This document shows, piece after piece, positions 1 through 8,293 of a stretch of DNA of 39,068 bases. Each line of letters opens with the position of its first letter. Positions within the stretch are counted from its first letter, which is position 1. The notes below the pieces were generated by a model. It had not been told where the DNA came from and did no database searches. It saw only the letters and a list, made by a program, of their open reading frames with translations. Origin of the DNA: Lachnospiraceae bacterium. Lineage in GTDB: Bacteria; Bacillota; Clostridia; Lachnospirales; Lachnospiraceae. The position numbers and the translations under genes are program-made. The stretch is from NCBI GenBank assembly GCA_022774505.1, contig JALFLW010000115.1, forward strand, positions 1 to 39,068, written 5' to 3'.

Positions 1-42
1 AATAAGATTTTTTACTAACCGGCTAAAGTCAGTAATCTTATT
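1..42. other. hairpin at window edge
   Basis: Positions 1-9 (AATAAGATT) and 34-42 (AATCTTATT) are a perfect 9-bp inverted repeat. Read on the minus strand, an inner pairing ACTGAC/GTTAGT extends the stem across a small bulge. It could be a terminator or other RNA structure for a gene beyond the left edge. The sequence after the stem on the minus strand lies outside the window, so its role cannot be decided. Confidence 0.35.
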
Positions 43-120
43 TTACACTGAGGTATTTTTTTCTCAACCTTCTTTCTTGGGATCCTCTGTATTTTTTATT
101 ATACAGGAAGCTCCTTTTCT

Positions 121-166
121 AAAATAAAAAGGCAGGGATAACTAACATAAACTAATTATCCCTGCC
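121..166 (-). terminator. intrinsic terminator downstream of rlmD
   Basis: Perfect 11-bp inverted repeat: 131-141 (GGCAGGGATAA) with 156-166, and a 14-nt loop. On the minus strand it is followed directly by TTTTTATTTT (130-121). It lies about 165 nt after the rlmD stop codon and is the best candidate for the 3' end of the pheA-rlmD transcript. Confidence 0.8.
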
Positions 167-331
167 TATCGGCTATACAATATTCTTTTATATACAACTA
201 AAACGTATCCCTCGTGTCGACTCTATAAGCTACTACAACTGTAACTCTGTCATACAACACTTTTTCTTTCTGATTTGGACCAATATTTTCGAATGAGAAA
301 AATCTGCAAAAGTGCGTAAATTCAAGGATTT
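167..331. other. unassigned sequence behind rlmD
   Basis: No convincing gene is visible between the rlmD stop codon and the terminator at 121-166. A minus-strand frame stays open to a TAG near 198, but its only start lies inside rlmD in another frame and no ribosome binding site precedes any internal start. This may be a long 3' untranslated region or a remnant of an insertion at the rlmD 3' end. Confidence 0.4.
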
Positions 332-1837
332 CTACATATTTGTTCGACGTAGTGCTACAATCGTCTCCACATGCACCGTCGAACAGAACATATCCACACA
401 GCTCACCCTCTTCACGCGATACCCGTTCTCCTGAAACACCTCCAGATCCCTCGCCAGGCTTGTCGGCTTGCATGATATATAAACTATCTCCGGCACACCG
501 AAATCGATGATCTTTTTTAAGGCTTTGGGATGTATGCCGTCGCGTGGCGGATCCAGCACGATATAATCCGGTTTTTCTTGGATTTCATCAATGACTTTCA
601 GTACATCTCCGGCAATGAAATCACAATTTGTCAGACCATTGAGTGCTGCATTTTCCTTTGCAGCTTCTACTGCCTCCTCCACGATCTCCACACCTATCAC
701 ATGACCTGCCACCGGTGCAAGGATCTGTGCAATGGTACCGGTGCCGCTGTACAGATCAAAGACCGTTTTTCCGGTCAGTCCGTTTTTCAGGATACATTCT
801 GTTTCTTTCTCCGGAAATATTTCTTTTTCTTCCATTTCACCGCCCCTGTTCCCGGCGTTTTGCGGTTTTCCGGCAAGTACATAATCCCTTGCCCTCTGAT
901 ACAGCACCTCCGCCCCTTTTGTATTGGTCTGAAAGAACGAAAACGGTGTGATGCGAAACTGCAGTCCAAGCACATTTTCCATAAACCAGTCTTTGCCATA
1001 TATAATGTGTGTCGCATCACTTTTTACCACATCTCCCAGACTGTTATTTATGATATGAAGAAATCCTGCGATTTCCCCCTGAATGGATAAACCTAAAAGT
1101 ATGTCAGACATATCAGCCAGGTGTTTTTCCATCTCTGCCTGCTCATACTGTGAAGATGTAACAAGAGCCACCAGGAGCTCCCCGGTAGATTCTGCACGAC
1201 GTACCAGCAGATGCCGCAGCACCCCCTCATGACTGTTTTTATGATAATATGATATATGGTGATCCGCACAATAATCTCTTATTGCATCCAGGATCAGGCT
1301 GAAATCCGGATGAACGATCCTACAGCCGCTTGCATGAATAATATCATAAAAGCTTCCTTTTTTATGAAGTCCTAATGTCAACGGCCCATCCTTTACCTCG
1401 TCCCCAAAAGAAAATTCCATTTTATTTCGATATTCCCACTGCTTAGGACTGGACAAAATACCATCAAAGACGAAATCGGAGATTCCACTGCATACCGGTT
1501 TCAGCAGATCCATCACTTGATCTTTCTTTAGTTCAAGCTGTTTTTCATACGGGATCGTCTGATAGCTGCATCCACCACATATACCAAAATGCGGACACTC
1601 TGGTTTTGCGGTCTCTATTTCGGATTTTTCTAATGTCTCCCGAAGGATTCCTTTTGCCTTCCCTTTTCTCGCTTTCTTGACCGATAATCTCACTTTCTGT
1701 CCCGGAATCACACCCTTCACCTCGATGCGATGCACCTCTGTTTCTCCTGTCTCATTTTTCTCCTCTGCCAGTACGATCCCTTTATTGGGGAAATCTACGC
1801 GTTCCACGATTCCTTCTACAATCTGTCCCTTTTTCAT
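332..1837 (-). CDS. rlmD: 23S rRNA (uracil-5-)-methyltransferase, RlmD/RumA type
   Basis: SAM-dependent enzyme of the TrmA/RumA family that makes 5-methyluridine in 23S rRNA. The 501-residue product starts with a TRAM-type RNA-binding domain (about 1-60). Cysteines at 81, 87, 90 and 172 match the family's 4Fe-4S cluster pattern. The SAM-binding segment reads VFDLYSGTGTIAQ and the catalytic cysteine lies in ISCKPTSLARDL (about C456). A poorly conserved insert of some 35 residues precedes the SAM motif. GAGGG six bases before the ATG supports the start. It lies 97 nt behind pheA and may be co-transcribed with it. The C-terminus after HVET is short and reads IVALRRTNM. Whether it methylates U1939 or another site cannot be told from sequence. 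Confidence 0.93.
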   Translation of the reverse strand: MKKGQIVEGIVERVDFPNKGIVLAEEKNETGETEVHRIEVKGVIPGQKVRLSVKKARKGKAKGILRETLEKSEIETAKPECPHFGICGGCSYQTIPYEKQLELKKDQVMDLLKPVCSGISDFVFDGILSSPKQWEYRNKMEFSFGDEVKDGPLTLGLHKKGSFYDIIHASGCRIVHPDFSLILDAIRDYCADHHISYYHKNSHEGVLRHLLVRRAESTGELLVALVTSSQYEQAEMEKHLADMSDILLGLSIQGEIAGFLHIINNSLGDVVKSDATHIIYGKDWFMENVLGLQFRITPFSFFQTNTKGAEVLYQRARDYVLAGKPQNAGNRGGEMEEKEIFPEKETECILKNGLTGKTVFDLYSGTGTIAQILAPVAGHVIGVEIVEEAVEAAKENAALNGLTNCDFIAGDVLKVIDEIQEKPDYIVLDPPRDGIHPKALKKIIDFGVPEIVYISCKPTSLARDLEVFQENGYRVKRVSCVDMFCSTVHVETIVALRRTNM

Positions 1838-1934
1838 CTCAGTCCCTCATTTTTTATATTGTGATCACTTTTTTATTTAAGCCGTGCAATATACGGATAT
1901 TAAGTATGGAAAATATGCCTGGATCGACATTCCA

Positions 1935-3071
1935 TTATTTGGTCTCAAAGTTGCCGAGGATCTTTAAATTGCTCGCACATTCATGCATGGTTGCCAGTGC
2001 ATTTTCCACTGCTGACTCATTCAGATTTCCTTCCAGATCGACAAAGAAACGATATTCCCATTTTTTTCCATGAAGTGGTCTTGACTCGATCTTGGTCAGA
2101 TTCATCTCATTATAATAAAAATTAGCAAGCATGTTATAAAGTGCTCCCGGCACATGCTTTACCTCAAATGCCACACTGATCTTATTGGCATCCTTAAGAA
2201 ATACCTTCTGATTTGAGATGATGATAAATCTGGTAAAATTCGTGCTTTGATAATTAATTCTTTCCTGCAGCACATCAAGTCCAAATACCTCTGCCGCTCT
2301 GGTACTTGCAATAGCCCCATGAGAACTCTCTTTTTCTTCTGCAACCTTCTTGGCAGCTCCCGCTGTGCTTGCGTACTCAATACCCTGAATCCCATGCTCT
2401 TCCAAAAATGGAGCACACTGCAAAAGTCCCTGTGGATGAGAATAAACTTCTCTGATATCCTCTGTCTTTGCCCCATTCACGCCTAACAAAGCCTGCTCCA
2501 CCTTGACCACATGCTCTGCTACGATCGTTATATCATGCTCTACCAGCAGATCGTAAATATCCGTAATACTTCCCGTAGATGTATTTTCTATCGGAACGAC
2601 ACCATACTTGGCTTCTCCATTTGCTACCGTCTCGATCACATCACGAAATGTTGTCCTGTTAAAAGCAGTGATCTTATCACCAAAGTATTCTAACATTGCC
2701 TGCTCCGAGAATGCTCCTCTTTCTCCAAAATATACGACGCGTGTATCCTCATTAATATCCAGCTCATCCACCTGCTGAAACGGAATAACTGCCGCTCCCG
2801 GGCCCAATGTCCGATACTGGTATTTTCTGCTGATAGACATGATCTGGCGGAAAAGGTCTTCTACAGCTGTCTCATTAAATTCTGTACTGGCATAGCTGCG
2901 AAGTGTCTTAAGCTTTTCCTGTTCCCTCTCCGGATCATATACTTTTTTTCCGGTACTTCTCTTATAAGCAGCTACATCATTTGCCACTTCCATCCGTTCT
3001 TCAAACAGTCTGGTGATCTCCTTATCGATCTTATCAATTTTTGCTCTGCTTTCTTTTAAATCTACTACCAT
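1935..3071 (-). CDS. pheA: bifunctional chorismate mutase / prephenate dehydratase (P-protein)
   Basis: Converts chorismate to prephenate and then phenylpyruvate in phenylalanine synthesis. Three domains are visible in 378 residues: an AroQ-type helical chorismate mutase (about 1-88), prephenate dehydratase (about 110-290, with the TRF motif at 280-282), and a C-terminal ACT domain (about 298-376) with GALY at 309 and ESRP at 329-332, the pair that binds phenylalanine for feedback inhibition. The ATG has GAGG about eight bases upstream. The gene is separated from recG by the foldback element at 3275-3636. No T-box or other recognisable leader RNA is visible in the 200 nt before the start, so control through ACT-mediated inhibition is the only regulation the sequence supports. 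Confidence 0.95.
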   Translation of the reverse strand: MVVDLKESRAKIDKIDKEITRLFEERMEVANDVAAYKRSTGKKVYDPEREQEKLKTLRSYASTEFNETAVEDLFRQIMSISRKYQYRTLGPGAAVIPFQQVDELDINEDTRVVYFGERGAFSEQAMLEYFGDKITAFNRTTFRDVIETVANGEAKYGVVPIENTSTGSITDIYDLLVEHDITIVAEHVVKVEQALLGVNGAKTEDIREVYSHPQGLLQCAPFLEEHGIQGIEYASTAGAAKKVAEEKESSHGAIASTRAAEVFGLDVLQERINYQSTNFTRFIIISNQKVFLKDANKISVAFEVKHVPGALYNMLANFYYNEMNLTKIESRPLHGKKWEYRFFVDLEGNLNESAVENALATMHECASNLKILGNFETK

Positions 3072-3200
3072 CTCTTTATCCTCATTTTCTGTCTGTAATA
3101 TTCACTGTATCAACCATTTTTTTCATACAGCACCCGTTAATATTTAATCTGTCTCTGTCTTGTTTCTCTTCCGGCACAAAGCCGCAGATCAATCATTTTT

Positions 3201-3229
3201 ATGTTATCATATCAGTATTATTTCCGCAA
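3201..3229 (-). promoter_or_regulatory. weak candidate promoter for pheA
   Basis: On the minus strand TTGCGG (3224-3229) is 17 bp from TAACAT (3201-3206), with an overlapping TATGAT just upstream as an alternative -10. Matches to the sigma-A consensus are modest. The position, between the foldback element and pheA, suits a promoter. Confidence 0.3.
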
Positions 3230-3274
3230 TACGGCAGCCTTAATTAGGCAATGATACCGATTATTTGATTTTTA

Positions 3275-3636
3275 CTCAAACTTCGCACACCAGAAAATAA
3301 ATTGTGCCCAGACTGTTTCTGATGTGGCACGGTTTTCAATATGATTTTTGGCTTCTAAAGAAGAATGCACCCGGAAGGCTGTGATCTGGAAATTGTCGCA
3401 GATCAGTAGGATTGCCAGGAAGTCTTTGCTTTGCAATGTTTCGATGAATACGTGCCTGGACGATCGGGCCTCGAAACAGCAAAGCAATCAGACTTCCCGC
3501 AAGCCGTTAATGACAAGGCAATTTCCAGACACAGCTCCGGGTATTCAGACCCTTAAAAGCCAAAAATCATATTCAATACCCCAGAACATCAGAAACAGTC
3601 TGGGTATATCATAGTTCTTGTTGTGCGAAGTTTGAG
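3275..3636. mobile_element. 362-bp foldback (MITE-like) element
   Basis: The element is a long imperfect palindrome. Its ends are a perfect 15-bp inverted repeat: 3275-3289 (CTCAAACTTCGCACA) and 3622-3636. Further perfect mirror-image blocks lie in register: 3307-3325 with 3586-3604 (19 bp), 3338-3354 with 3557-3573 (17 bp), 3385-3395 with 3519-3529 (11 bp), and shorter blocks down to 3437-3444 with 3471-3478, leaving a 26-nt central loop. The direct repeat ATTTTTA flanks it at 3268-3274 and 3637-3643, as expected of a target-site duplication. The right copy overlaps the recG stop codon. There is no transposase, so any movement would need one in trans. A transcript from recG would fold into a very long hairpin. 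A conserved structured RNA is an alternative, but the flanking repeat favours insertion. Confidence 0.7.
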
Positions 3637-3640
3637 ATTT

Positions 3641-5689
3641 TTATAAAAAAATATCATCTGTATATGCCAAAATTCTTTTTCTAAGCCCCTCGTATTTCTT
3701 GCACATATTCAGAATATCGTCCTTTGTATATATTGCCGCTGCCTCATTGGCATCCCGCAGGATGGAAGCATCCTGATAAATATCTGCCAGTGCAAAATTT
3801 AATTCACCACTCTGGCGTATTCCAAACAGATCTCCCGGTCCACGAAGCTTCAAATCCTGCTCAGCTACATAAAACCCATCGTTAGAGCCTCCCAGTATAT
3901 TAAGCCGCTGCATTGTATCCTGAGAGCTGTTGCCTGCCATAAAAATACAGTAGGATTGTGCACTGCCCCGTCCCACTCGTCCTCTCAGCTGGTGAAGCTG
4001 TGCCAGACCAAAACGTTCCGCATTTTCCACCATCATCACGGTCGCATTTGGTACATTGATCCCTACTTCAATGACCGTCGTCGATACCAGCACGTCGATC
4101 TCTCCGGCAGCAAATCGTTCCATAATATCATTCTTGGCTCCCGCTTTCATCTTTCCATGAAGACATTCTACGCATACAGAAGGTGCCAGGATACCTTTCA
4201 GACTATCGGTGTAGTCTGTGACATTCTCCGCCTCCATATTTTCACTTTCTTCAACCATCGGACAGATAATATACACCTGATGTCCCTGCCGCACCTGCTT
4301 CTCAATAAATTCATATGCCTTGGGACGGTATGAAGTTCCCACGACACAATTCTTGATCGGCAGGCGGTCTGACGGCATTACATCGATCACAGAAATATCC
4401 AGATCTCCATAAAGGATAATCGCCAATGTCCTCGGAATCGGAGTCGCACTCATAACCAGCATATGTGGTTCGAGCCCTTTCTGCGAAAATTCTTCCCTCT
4501 GACGCACGCCAAAACGATGCTGTTCGTCTGTCACTACCAGTGCCAGATCTTTGTAATGAACCTTCTCCTGTATTAATGCATGAGTTCCGATCACGATGTC
4601 CGTCATTCCAAGCTCCAAAGCTTCATACACCCGCCGTTTCTGCGAAGCAGTCATAGAACCGACCAATAGATCCACACGCACCCCAAACGGCTCCAGATAC
4701 TCTTGAAATGTCTTTAAATGCTGCTCAGCTAGCACCTCCGTCGGCACCATGATGGCACCCTGATGACCATTTTCCACACAGGCAAGAAGAGCCAAAACTG
4801 CTACTATCGTTTTGCCAGACCCCACATCTCCCTGGATCAGACGGTTCATAACGATCCCGGAGCCAAGGTCTTTTTTAATATCCTCCCAAGCCCTCTCCTG
4901 TCCATCTGTCAGACTAAATGGCAGTTTTGCCATTAACTTTTCCGGCAATTCAAATATGTCCATACAATAAGGTGATGATTTCTGATGCTTCCCCTGCTTC
5001 ATCTGGTGAAGTGCCAGTGCAAAGAAAAAGAACTCCTCAAATACCAGTCTTTTTCGTGCCTCCATATATTCCTGCTTATCTTTAGGAAAATGTATAGCCT
5101 GCACCGCCTTTTTTCTCAATATCAATCCGTATTTTTTCCGCATATCCGACGGCAGATAATCACCGGTGAGATCTACCTCTTTCAACGCACTGCCCACCGC
5201 TTTACTGACTGCATGGTTTGTCAGTCCTGCAGTCAGTGGATAGACTGGCTGAAGCTTCTGCAAAAGCTTGTGATATTCCTCCTCCGAGAGAATCTTTGGC
5301 TGCTGCAGACGATATCTGCCATTTTTATTAATAACACGTCCCCGCATAATGTATCTTGTTCCCATGCGGAGCGTTTTCATAATAAAGGGCATATTAAACC
5401 AGGTTACCTCCAACTGCCCCGTTACATCCCTCAAAAAAGTGCTTACGATCTTTAAATTGCGAACATATTGTAATCTGGGTTTACCTCCGAGTGTTCCGCT
5501 GACCACTACAATATGCCCCTCCTGTACTTCACTGATGGGACGTATATTTTCTACTATTTCATATTCTCTTGGGTAAAATAAGAGAAGCTCTTCTACCGTA
5601 CTGATCCCCAGCTTAGCAAAAAGCTTCTCACTTTTCTCCCCAATCCCTTTAATTTCACGAATACTGTCAGATAACTGCATATCCCTCAC
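3641..5689 (-). CDS. recG: ATP-dependent DNA helicase RecG
   Basis: Branch-migrating superfamily 2 helicase that remodels stalled forks and Holliday junctions. The 682-residue product has the N-terminal wedge/OB-fold region (about 60-150), then helicase motifs in order: GDVGSGKT (Walker A), DEQHRFGVRQR (DEQH box), MSATPIPRTLA (motif III), TTVIEVGINVPNA, and QLRGRVGRG (motif VI). Length is normal. The start is GTG at 5689 with AAAGG seven bases upstream; the ATG at 5680 would leave only two bases after GAGGG and is less likely. The stop codon lies inside the right flanking repeat of the foldback element, so the last codons abut the insertion without visible damage. It follows fakA as in many Firmicutes, but a terminator lies between them. 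Confidence 0.95.
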   Translation of the reverse strand: MRDMQLSDSIREIKGIGEKSEKLFAKLGISTVEELLLFYPREYEIVENIRPISEVQEGHIVVVSGTLGGKPRLQYVRNLKIVSTFLRDVTGQLEVTWFNMPFIMKTLRMGTRYIMRGRVINKNGRYRLQQPKILSEEEYHKLLQKLQPVYPLTAGLTNHAVSKAVGSALKEVDLTGDYLPSDMRKKYGLILRKKAVQAIHFPKDKQEYMEARKRLVFEEFFFFALALHQMKQGKHQKSSPYCMDIFELPEKLMAKLPFSLTDGQERAWEDIKKDLGSGIVMNRLIQGDVGSGKTIVAVLALLACVENGHQGAIMVPTEVLAEQHLKTFQEYLEPFGVRVDLLVGSMTASQKRRVYEALELGMTDIVIGTHALIQEKVHYKDLALVVTDEQHRFGVRQREEFSQKGLEPHMLVMSATPIPRTLAIILYGDLDISVIDVMPSDRLPIKNCVVGTSYRPKAYEFIEKQVRQGHQVYIICPMVEESENMEAENVTDYTDSLKGILAPSVCVECLHGKMKAGAKNDIMERFAAGEIDVLVSTTVIEVGINVPNATVMMVENAERFGLAQLHQLRGRVGRGSAQSYCIFMAGNSSQDTMQRLNILGGSNDGFYVAEQDLKLRGPGDLFGIRQSGELNFALADIYQDASILRDANEAAAIYTKDDILNMCKKYEGLRKRILAYTDDIFL

Positions 5690-5714
5690 TCATTAACCTT
5701 TTCTGATATCATTC

Positions 5715-5761
5715 AAAAACTGCCCGTGTGTACCATTTTATGTACAGTACACACAAAGCAG
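5715..5761 (-). terminator. terminator between fakA and recG
   Basis: CTGC (5720-5723) pairs with GCAG (5758-5761) and GTGTGTAC (5726-5733) with GTACACAC (5747-5754), separated by a small internal loop. On the minus strand the stem is followed at once by TTTTTG. It should end or attenuate the yloU-fakA transcript before recG. Confidence 0.65.
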
Positions 5762-5788
5762 TTCTCATTACAAGTTATTCTCCGATTT

Positions 5789-7468
5789 CTATTCAACAGA
5801 CACAAAGTATGAATATACGGGCTGACCGCCATACTGAACCTCTACCTCCAGATCATCATGCCCTTTCAGGATCAGATCAGCTACCGCCTCTGCATCCTTT
5901 TCCGTGACATCTGCCCCATAATAAAGGCTTACCAGTTCACTGGTCTCATCGATCATTCCATCGATCAGTTCTACCGTCACCCCTGACAGTTCCTTTCCGA
6001 CAGCTGCGATCTTTTTGTCAGCGATCCCCATGTAATCTCCCTGTCTGATCTCTTTGCCATCCATCTGCGTGTCACGCACTGCATAAGTAACCTGACCGGA
6101 TTTGACATTTGCCATCTCCTCTGTCATCTGTCTGGTATTTTCTTCTATCGGCTGTCCCGGCATAAAGTTGATCATTGCAGCGATTCCCTGCGGAATATTT
6201 GCAGAAGGGATCACAACCACCTTTTTATCCTCTGTCAGATCTCTTGCCTGCTCTGCTGCCAAAATGATATTTCCATTATTCGGCAGGATATATACCGTAT
6301 CCGCAGGAACCTTTTCCACTGCCTCAAGGATATCCTCTGTACTTGGATTCATTGTCTGACCACCCTCGATCACCTCATCTGCCCCAAGATCCTTAAAGAT
6401 ATCACTCAAACCATCTCCGGCTGAAACAACCACAAATCCCTCCGCTTTATGCTCCTTCGGTTCCTCTGCAGCTTCCTGCACTGCCTGCTGTTTTGCTACG
6501 GTCTCTGCATCACGGATCAGTTTCTCCTGATGCTCCTCGCGCATATTATCAATCTTCATGCTTGTCAGAGAACCATATGTGAGTGCCTTTTCAAAAGCCA
6601 GTCCCGGATGATTCGTATGAACATGTACTTTTACGATTTCATCATCTGCCACTACCACAACACAGTCACCGATATCCTGAAGATAAGCCTTTAATTCTTT
6701 TTCGACCTTATCCTGATCCCTCTCCAGCATAATGATAAATTCTGTGCAATAACCGAATTTTATATCTGCTGTATCCTCTGAACTGCCCGTAGTAACTGTC
6801 GGAGATGCTTTTGCATCCACACCGGAAATATCCAGATCTACTTCCTTGCCCTGCAATGCGGCCAATGCACCACGTACAAAGGTCATAAGACCCTCTCCGC
6901 CGGAGTCGACAACCCCTGCCTGCTTCAATACAGGAAGCATATCCGGTGTGCGCTTCAACGTATCCTCCATATATGCAACGACTTCCTCTGCAAAGGATAC
7001 CATATCACCGGATTCTCCTTCCATCAGGAGATCCACTACTTTCTCCGCACCAGCCTTGATCACTGTCAGTATCGTGCCCTCTTTCGGTTTCATAACCGCT
7101 TTGTAAGCCGTGTCTGCAGCATGCCTGATACTATTTCCCAGATCAGTAACTTCTAAATATTCAAGTCCTTTTAAATCCTTCGTAAAACCACGAAAGATCT
7201 GAGACAGGATAACACCTGAATTACCTCTGGCACCGCGCAGGGATCCGCTCGACATTGCCTTACAAAGACTATCCACCGTAACTTTCTGAAGCTTATTGAT
7301 CTCGCGGACAGCGGCCATGATTGTCATAGTCATATTGGTGCCGGTGTCACCATCCGGTACCGGAAAGACATTTAACTCATTAATGTAATCCTTTCTGGCC
7401 TCCAATGCCTTTGCTCCCGCCAAAAAGCATTTTTTCATCATTAACGCATCTATTCTCTCAACACTCAC
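5789..7468 (-). CDS. fakA: DhaL/DegV-like protein YloV, fatty acid kinase subunit FakA
   Basis: Probable ATP-binding subunit of fatty acid kinase, which with a FakB (DegV) carrier phosphorylates exogenous fatty acids for phospholipid synthesis. The 559-residue protein has an N-terminal DhaL domain (about 1-200) with the Mg-ATP motif PDGDTGTNM at 38-46, a serine/glycine-rich stretch around SGSLRGARGNSGV, and a C-terminal DegV-like region (about 310-559). No FakB gene is in the window. The start is GTG at 7468, eight bases behind GGAGG. It lies 46 nt after yloU, the classical yloU-yloV pair, and is followed by a terminator. The function is assigned by family and synteny. Confidence 0.88.
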   Translation of the reverse strand: MSVERIDALMMKKCFLAGAKALEARKDYINELNVFPVPDGDTGTNMTMTIMAAVREINKLQKVTVDSLCKAMSSGSLRGARGNSGVILSQIFRGFTKDLKGLEYLEVTDLGNSIRHAADTAYKAVMKPKEGTILTVIKAGAEKVVDLLMEGESGDMVSFAEEVVAYMEDTLKRTPDMLPVLKQAGVVDSGGEGLMTFVRGALAALQGKEVDLDISGVDAKASPTVTTGSSEDTADIKFGYCTEFIIMLERDQDKVEKELKAYLQDIGDCVVVVADDEIVKVHVHTNHPGLAFEKALTYGSLTSMKIDNMREEHQEKLIRDAETVAKQQAVQEAAEEPKEHKAEGFVVVSAGDGLSDIFKDLGADEVIEGGQTMNPSTEDILEAVEKVPADTVYILPNNGNIILAAEQARDLTEDKKVVVIPSANIPQGIAAMINFMPGQPIEENTRQMTEEMANVKSGQVTYAVRDTQMDGKEIRQGDYMGIADKKIAAVGKELSGVTVELIDGMIDETSELVSLYYGADVTEKDAEAVADLILKGHDDLEVEVQYGGQPVYSYFVSVE

Positions 7469-7514
7469 TTTTTCTTCCTCCTAGAGATTATTTCCATCAG
7501 ACAGGGAACCTATA

Positions 7515-7874
7515 TCAATCATCCACAAGTCTTACACCCTCCACTGCAACACTGATACTTTCTACTTCCATTCCCGTATATGTCTCTACTCGACAGCGAA
7601 CATTTTCCAGAATATTCTGGGCAACTGCACGAATACTTACTCCATATGCCACGATTACATGAAGCTCAATACGGATCTTATTATCGATCACCGCTACGTT
7701 TACACCTCTGCTGACATTTTCTCTTTTTAAAAGCTTTGCCACACCATCCTTAACATTGACAGATGCCATTCCCACAATACCGAAGCACTCTGTGGCTGCT
7801 GAGCCTGCATACTTTGCAAGAACCTCACGGTCAATGGTGATATCTCCCATTTCATTACTCATTTTTCCCTTCAT
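7515..7874 (-). CDS. yloU: Asp23/Gls24 family envelope stress protein YloU
   Basis: A 119-residue member of the Asp23 (alkaline shock protein)/Gls24 family, recognised from the N-terminal DITIDREVLAKYAGSAATE and the internal KIRIELHVIVAYGVSI segment. Family members are linked to envelope stress, but the biochemical role is not settled. It has no signal peptide or membrane segment. The ATG is seven bases behind GGAGG. It is the first gene of the unit with fakA and is divergent from the 47-residue membrane protein. In Bacillus rpmB (L28) precedes this pair; here it does not, so the neighbourhood is rearranged. Confidence 0.88.
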   Translation of the reverse strand: MKGKMSNEMGDITIDREVLAKYAGSAATECFGIVGMASVNVKDGVAKLLKRENVSRGVNVAVIDNKIRIELHVIVAYGVSIRAVAQNILENVRCRVETYTGMEVESISVAVEGVRLVDD

Positions 7875-8041
7875 AATCCATCCTCCATTCTTCTTAATTT
7901 CTATCTCATCCGGTTATCTGTTTCATGATTCCAGAAAAATGTTCAAAATTAAAACATAATAACATATCTTATAGTATACCCTATTCTTTTCAAAAAAGAA
8001 ACCTTTTTTCTAATAAGGATTCTCTAAAATGGAGGTACTCA

Positions 8042-8185
8042 GTGAAACGAATGCTTGGTTTTATTTTATTTTGGATCGCCATCGGTATGACAATTATGCT
8101 TTTTTTATCAAATGACTTTCTCGCTTTCTGTATCATCGTGCTTTGTCTGGTCCTTGGATACAATCTTTTTTGTGGATGCCAATAA
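8042..8185 (+). CDS. 47-residue hydrophobic membrane protein
   Basis: This is the only plus-strand gene. A GGAGG (8031-8035) stands exactly six bases before a GTG at 8042, which opens a 47-codon frame ending in TAA. The product starts VKRMLGFILFWIAIGMTIML and has two hydrophobic segments (about 5-22 and 26-43) with a short SND turn, ending GYNLFCGCQ with two cysteines. The frame is open upstream to 7925, but the ribosome binding site fixes the start at the GTG. It is a predicted two-helix membrane protein; hydrophobic proteins of this size in sporulating Firmicutes have varied roles and I cannot assign one. It is divergent from yloU across 167 nt. Confidence 0.65.
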   Translation: MKRMLGFILFWIAIGMTIMLFLSNDFLAFCIIVLCLVLGYNLFCGCQ

Positions 8186-8245
8186 AGATGCTTCGCGCAA
8201 TTCTCGTGAGTTTTCCTCTATGCTGCGAACATTTTTCTGATCACA

Positions 8246-8276
8246 CTAAAAAGGGCAAAACCTGCGTTTTGCCCTT
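8246..8276 (-). terminator. terminator downstream of M18 aminopeptidase
   Basis: GGGCAAAAC (8253-8261) and GTTTTGCCC (8266-8274) form a perfect 9-bp stem with a 4-nt loop. On the minus strand it is followed by TTTTTAG. It lies 18 nt after the aminopeptidase stop. It could also stop the convergent 47-codon gene, although the plus-strand tail is only TT. A closely related hairpin lies at 20874-20895. Confidence 0.8.
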
Positions 8277-8293
8277 CCATACATCCATATTGC

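Noticed and set aside
198..473. 91-codon minus-strand frame across the rlmD 3' end
   Set aside because: Its start is inside rlmD in another frame, no ribosome binding site precedes it, and the product resembles nothing known. The part after rlmD is only about 45 codons.
3072..3274. Possible T-box or amino-acid leader before pheA
   Set aside because: No T-box consensus, terminator/antiterminator pair or phenylalanine-rich leader peptide could be found.
3272..3487. 71-codon minus-strand frame in the left arm of the foldback element
   Set aside because: It starts in the loop, uses a stop in the flanking repeat and has no ribosome binding site. It is better explained as chance openness of the element, although conservation across copies would be worth testing.
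3348..3614. 88-codon plus-strand frame in the foldback element
   Set aside because: No ribosome binding site and no similarity to known proteins; it spans both arms of the palindrome.
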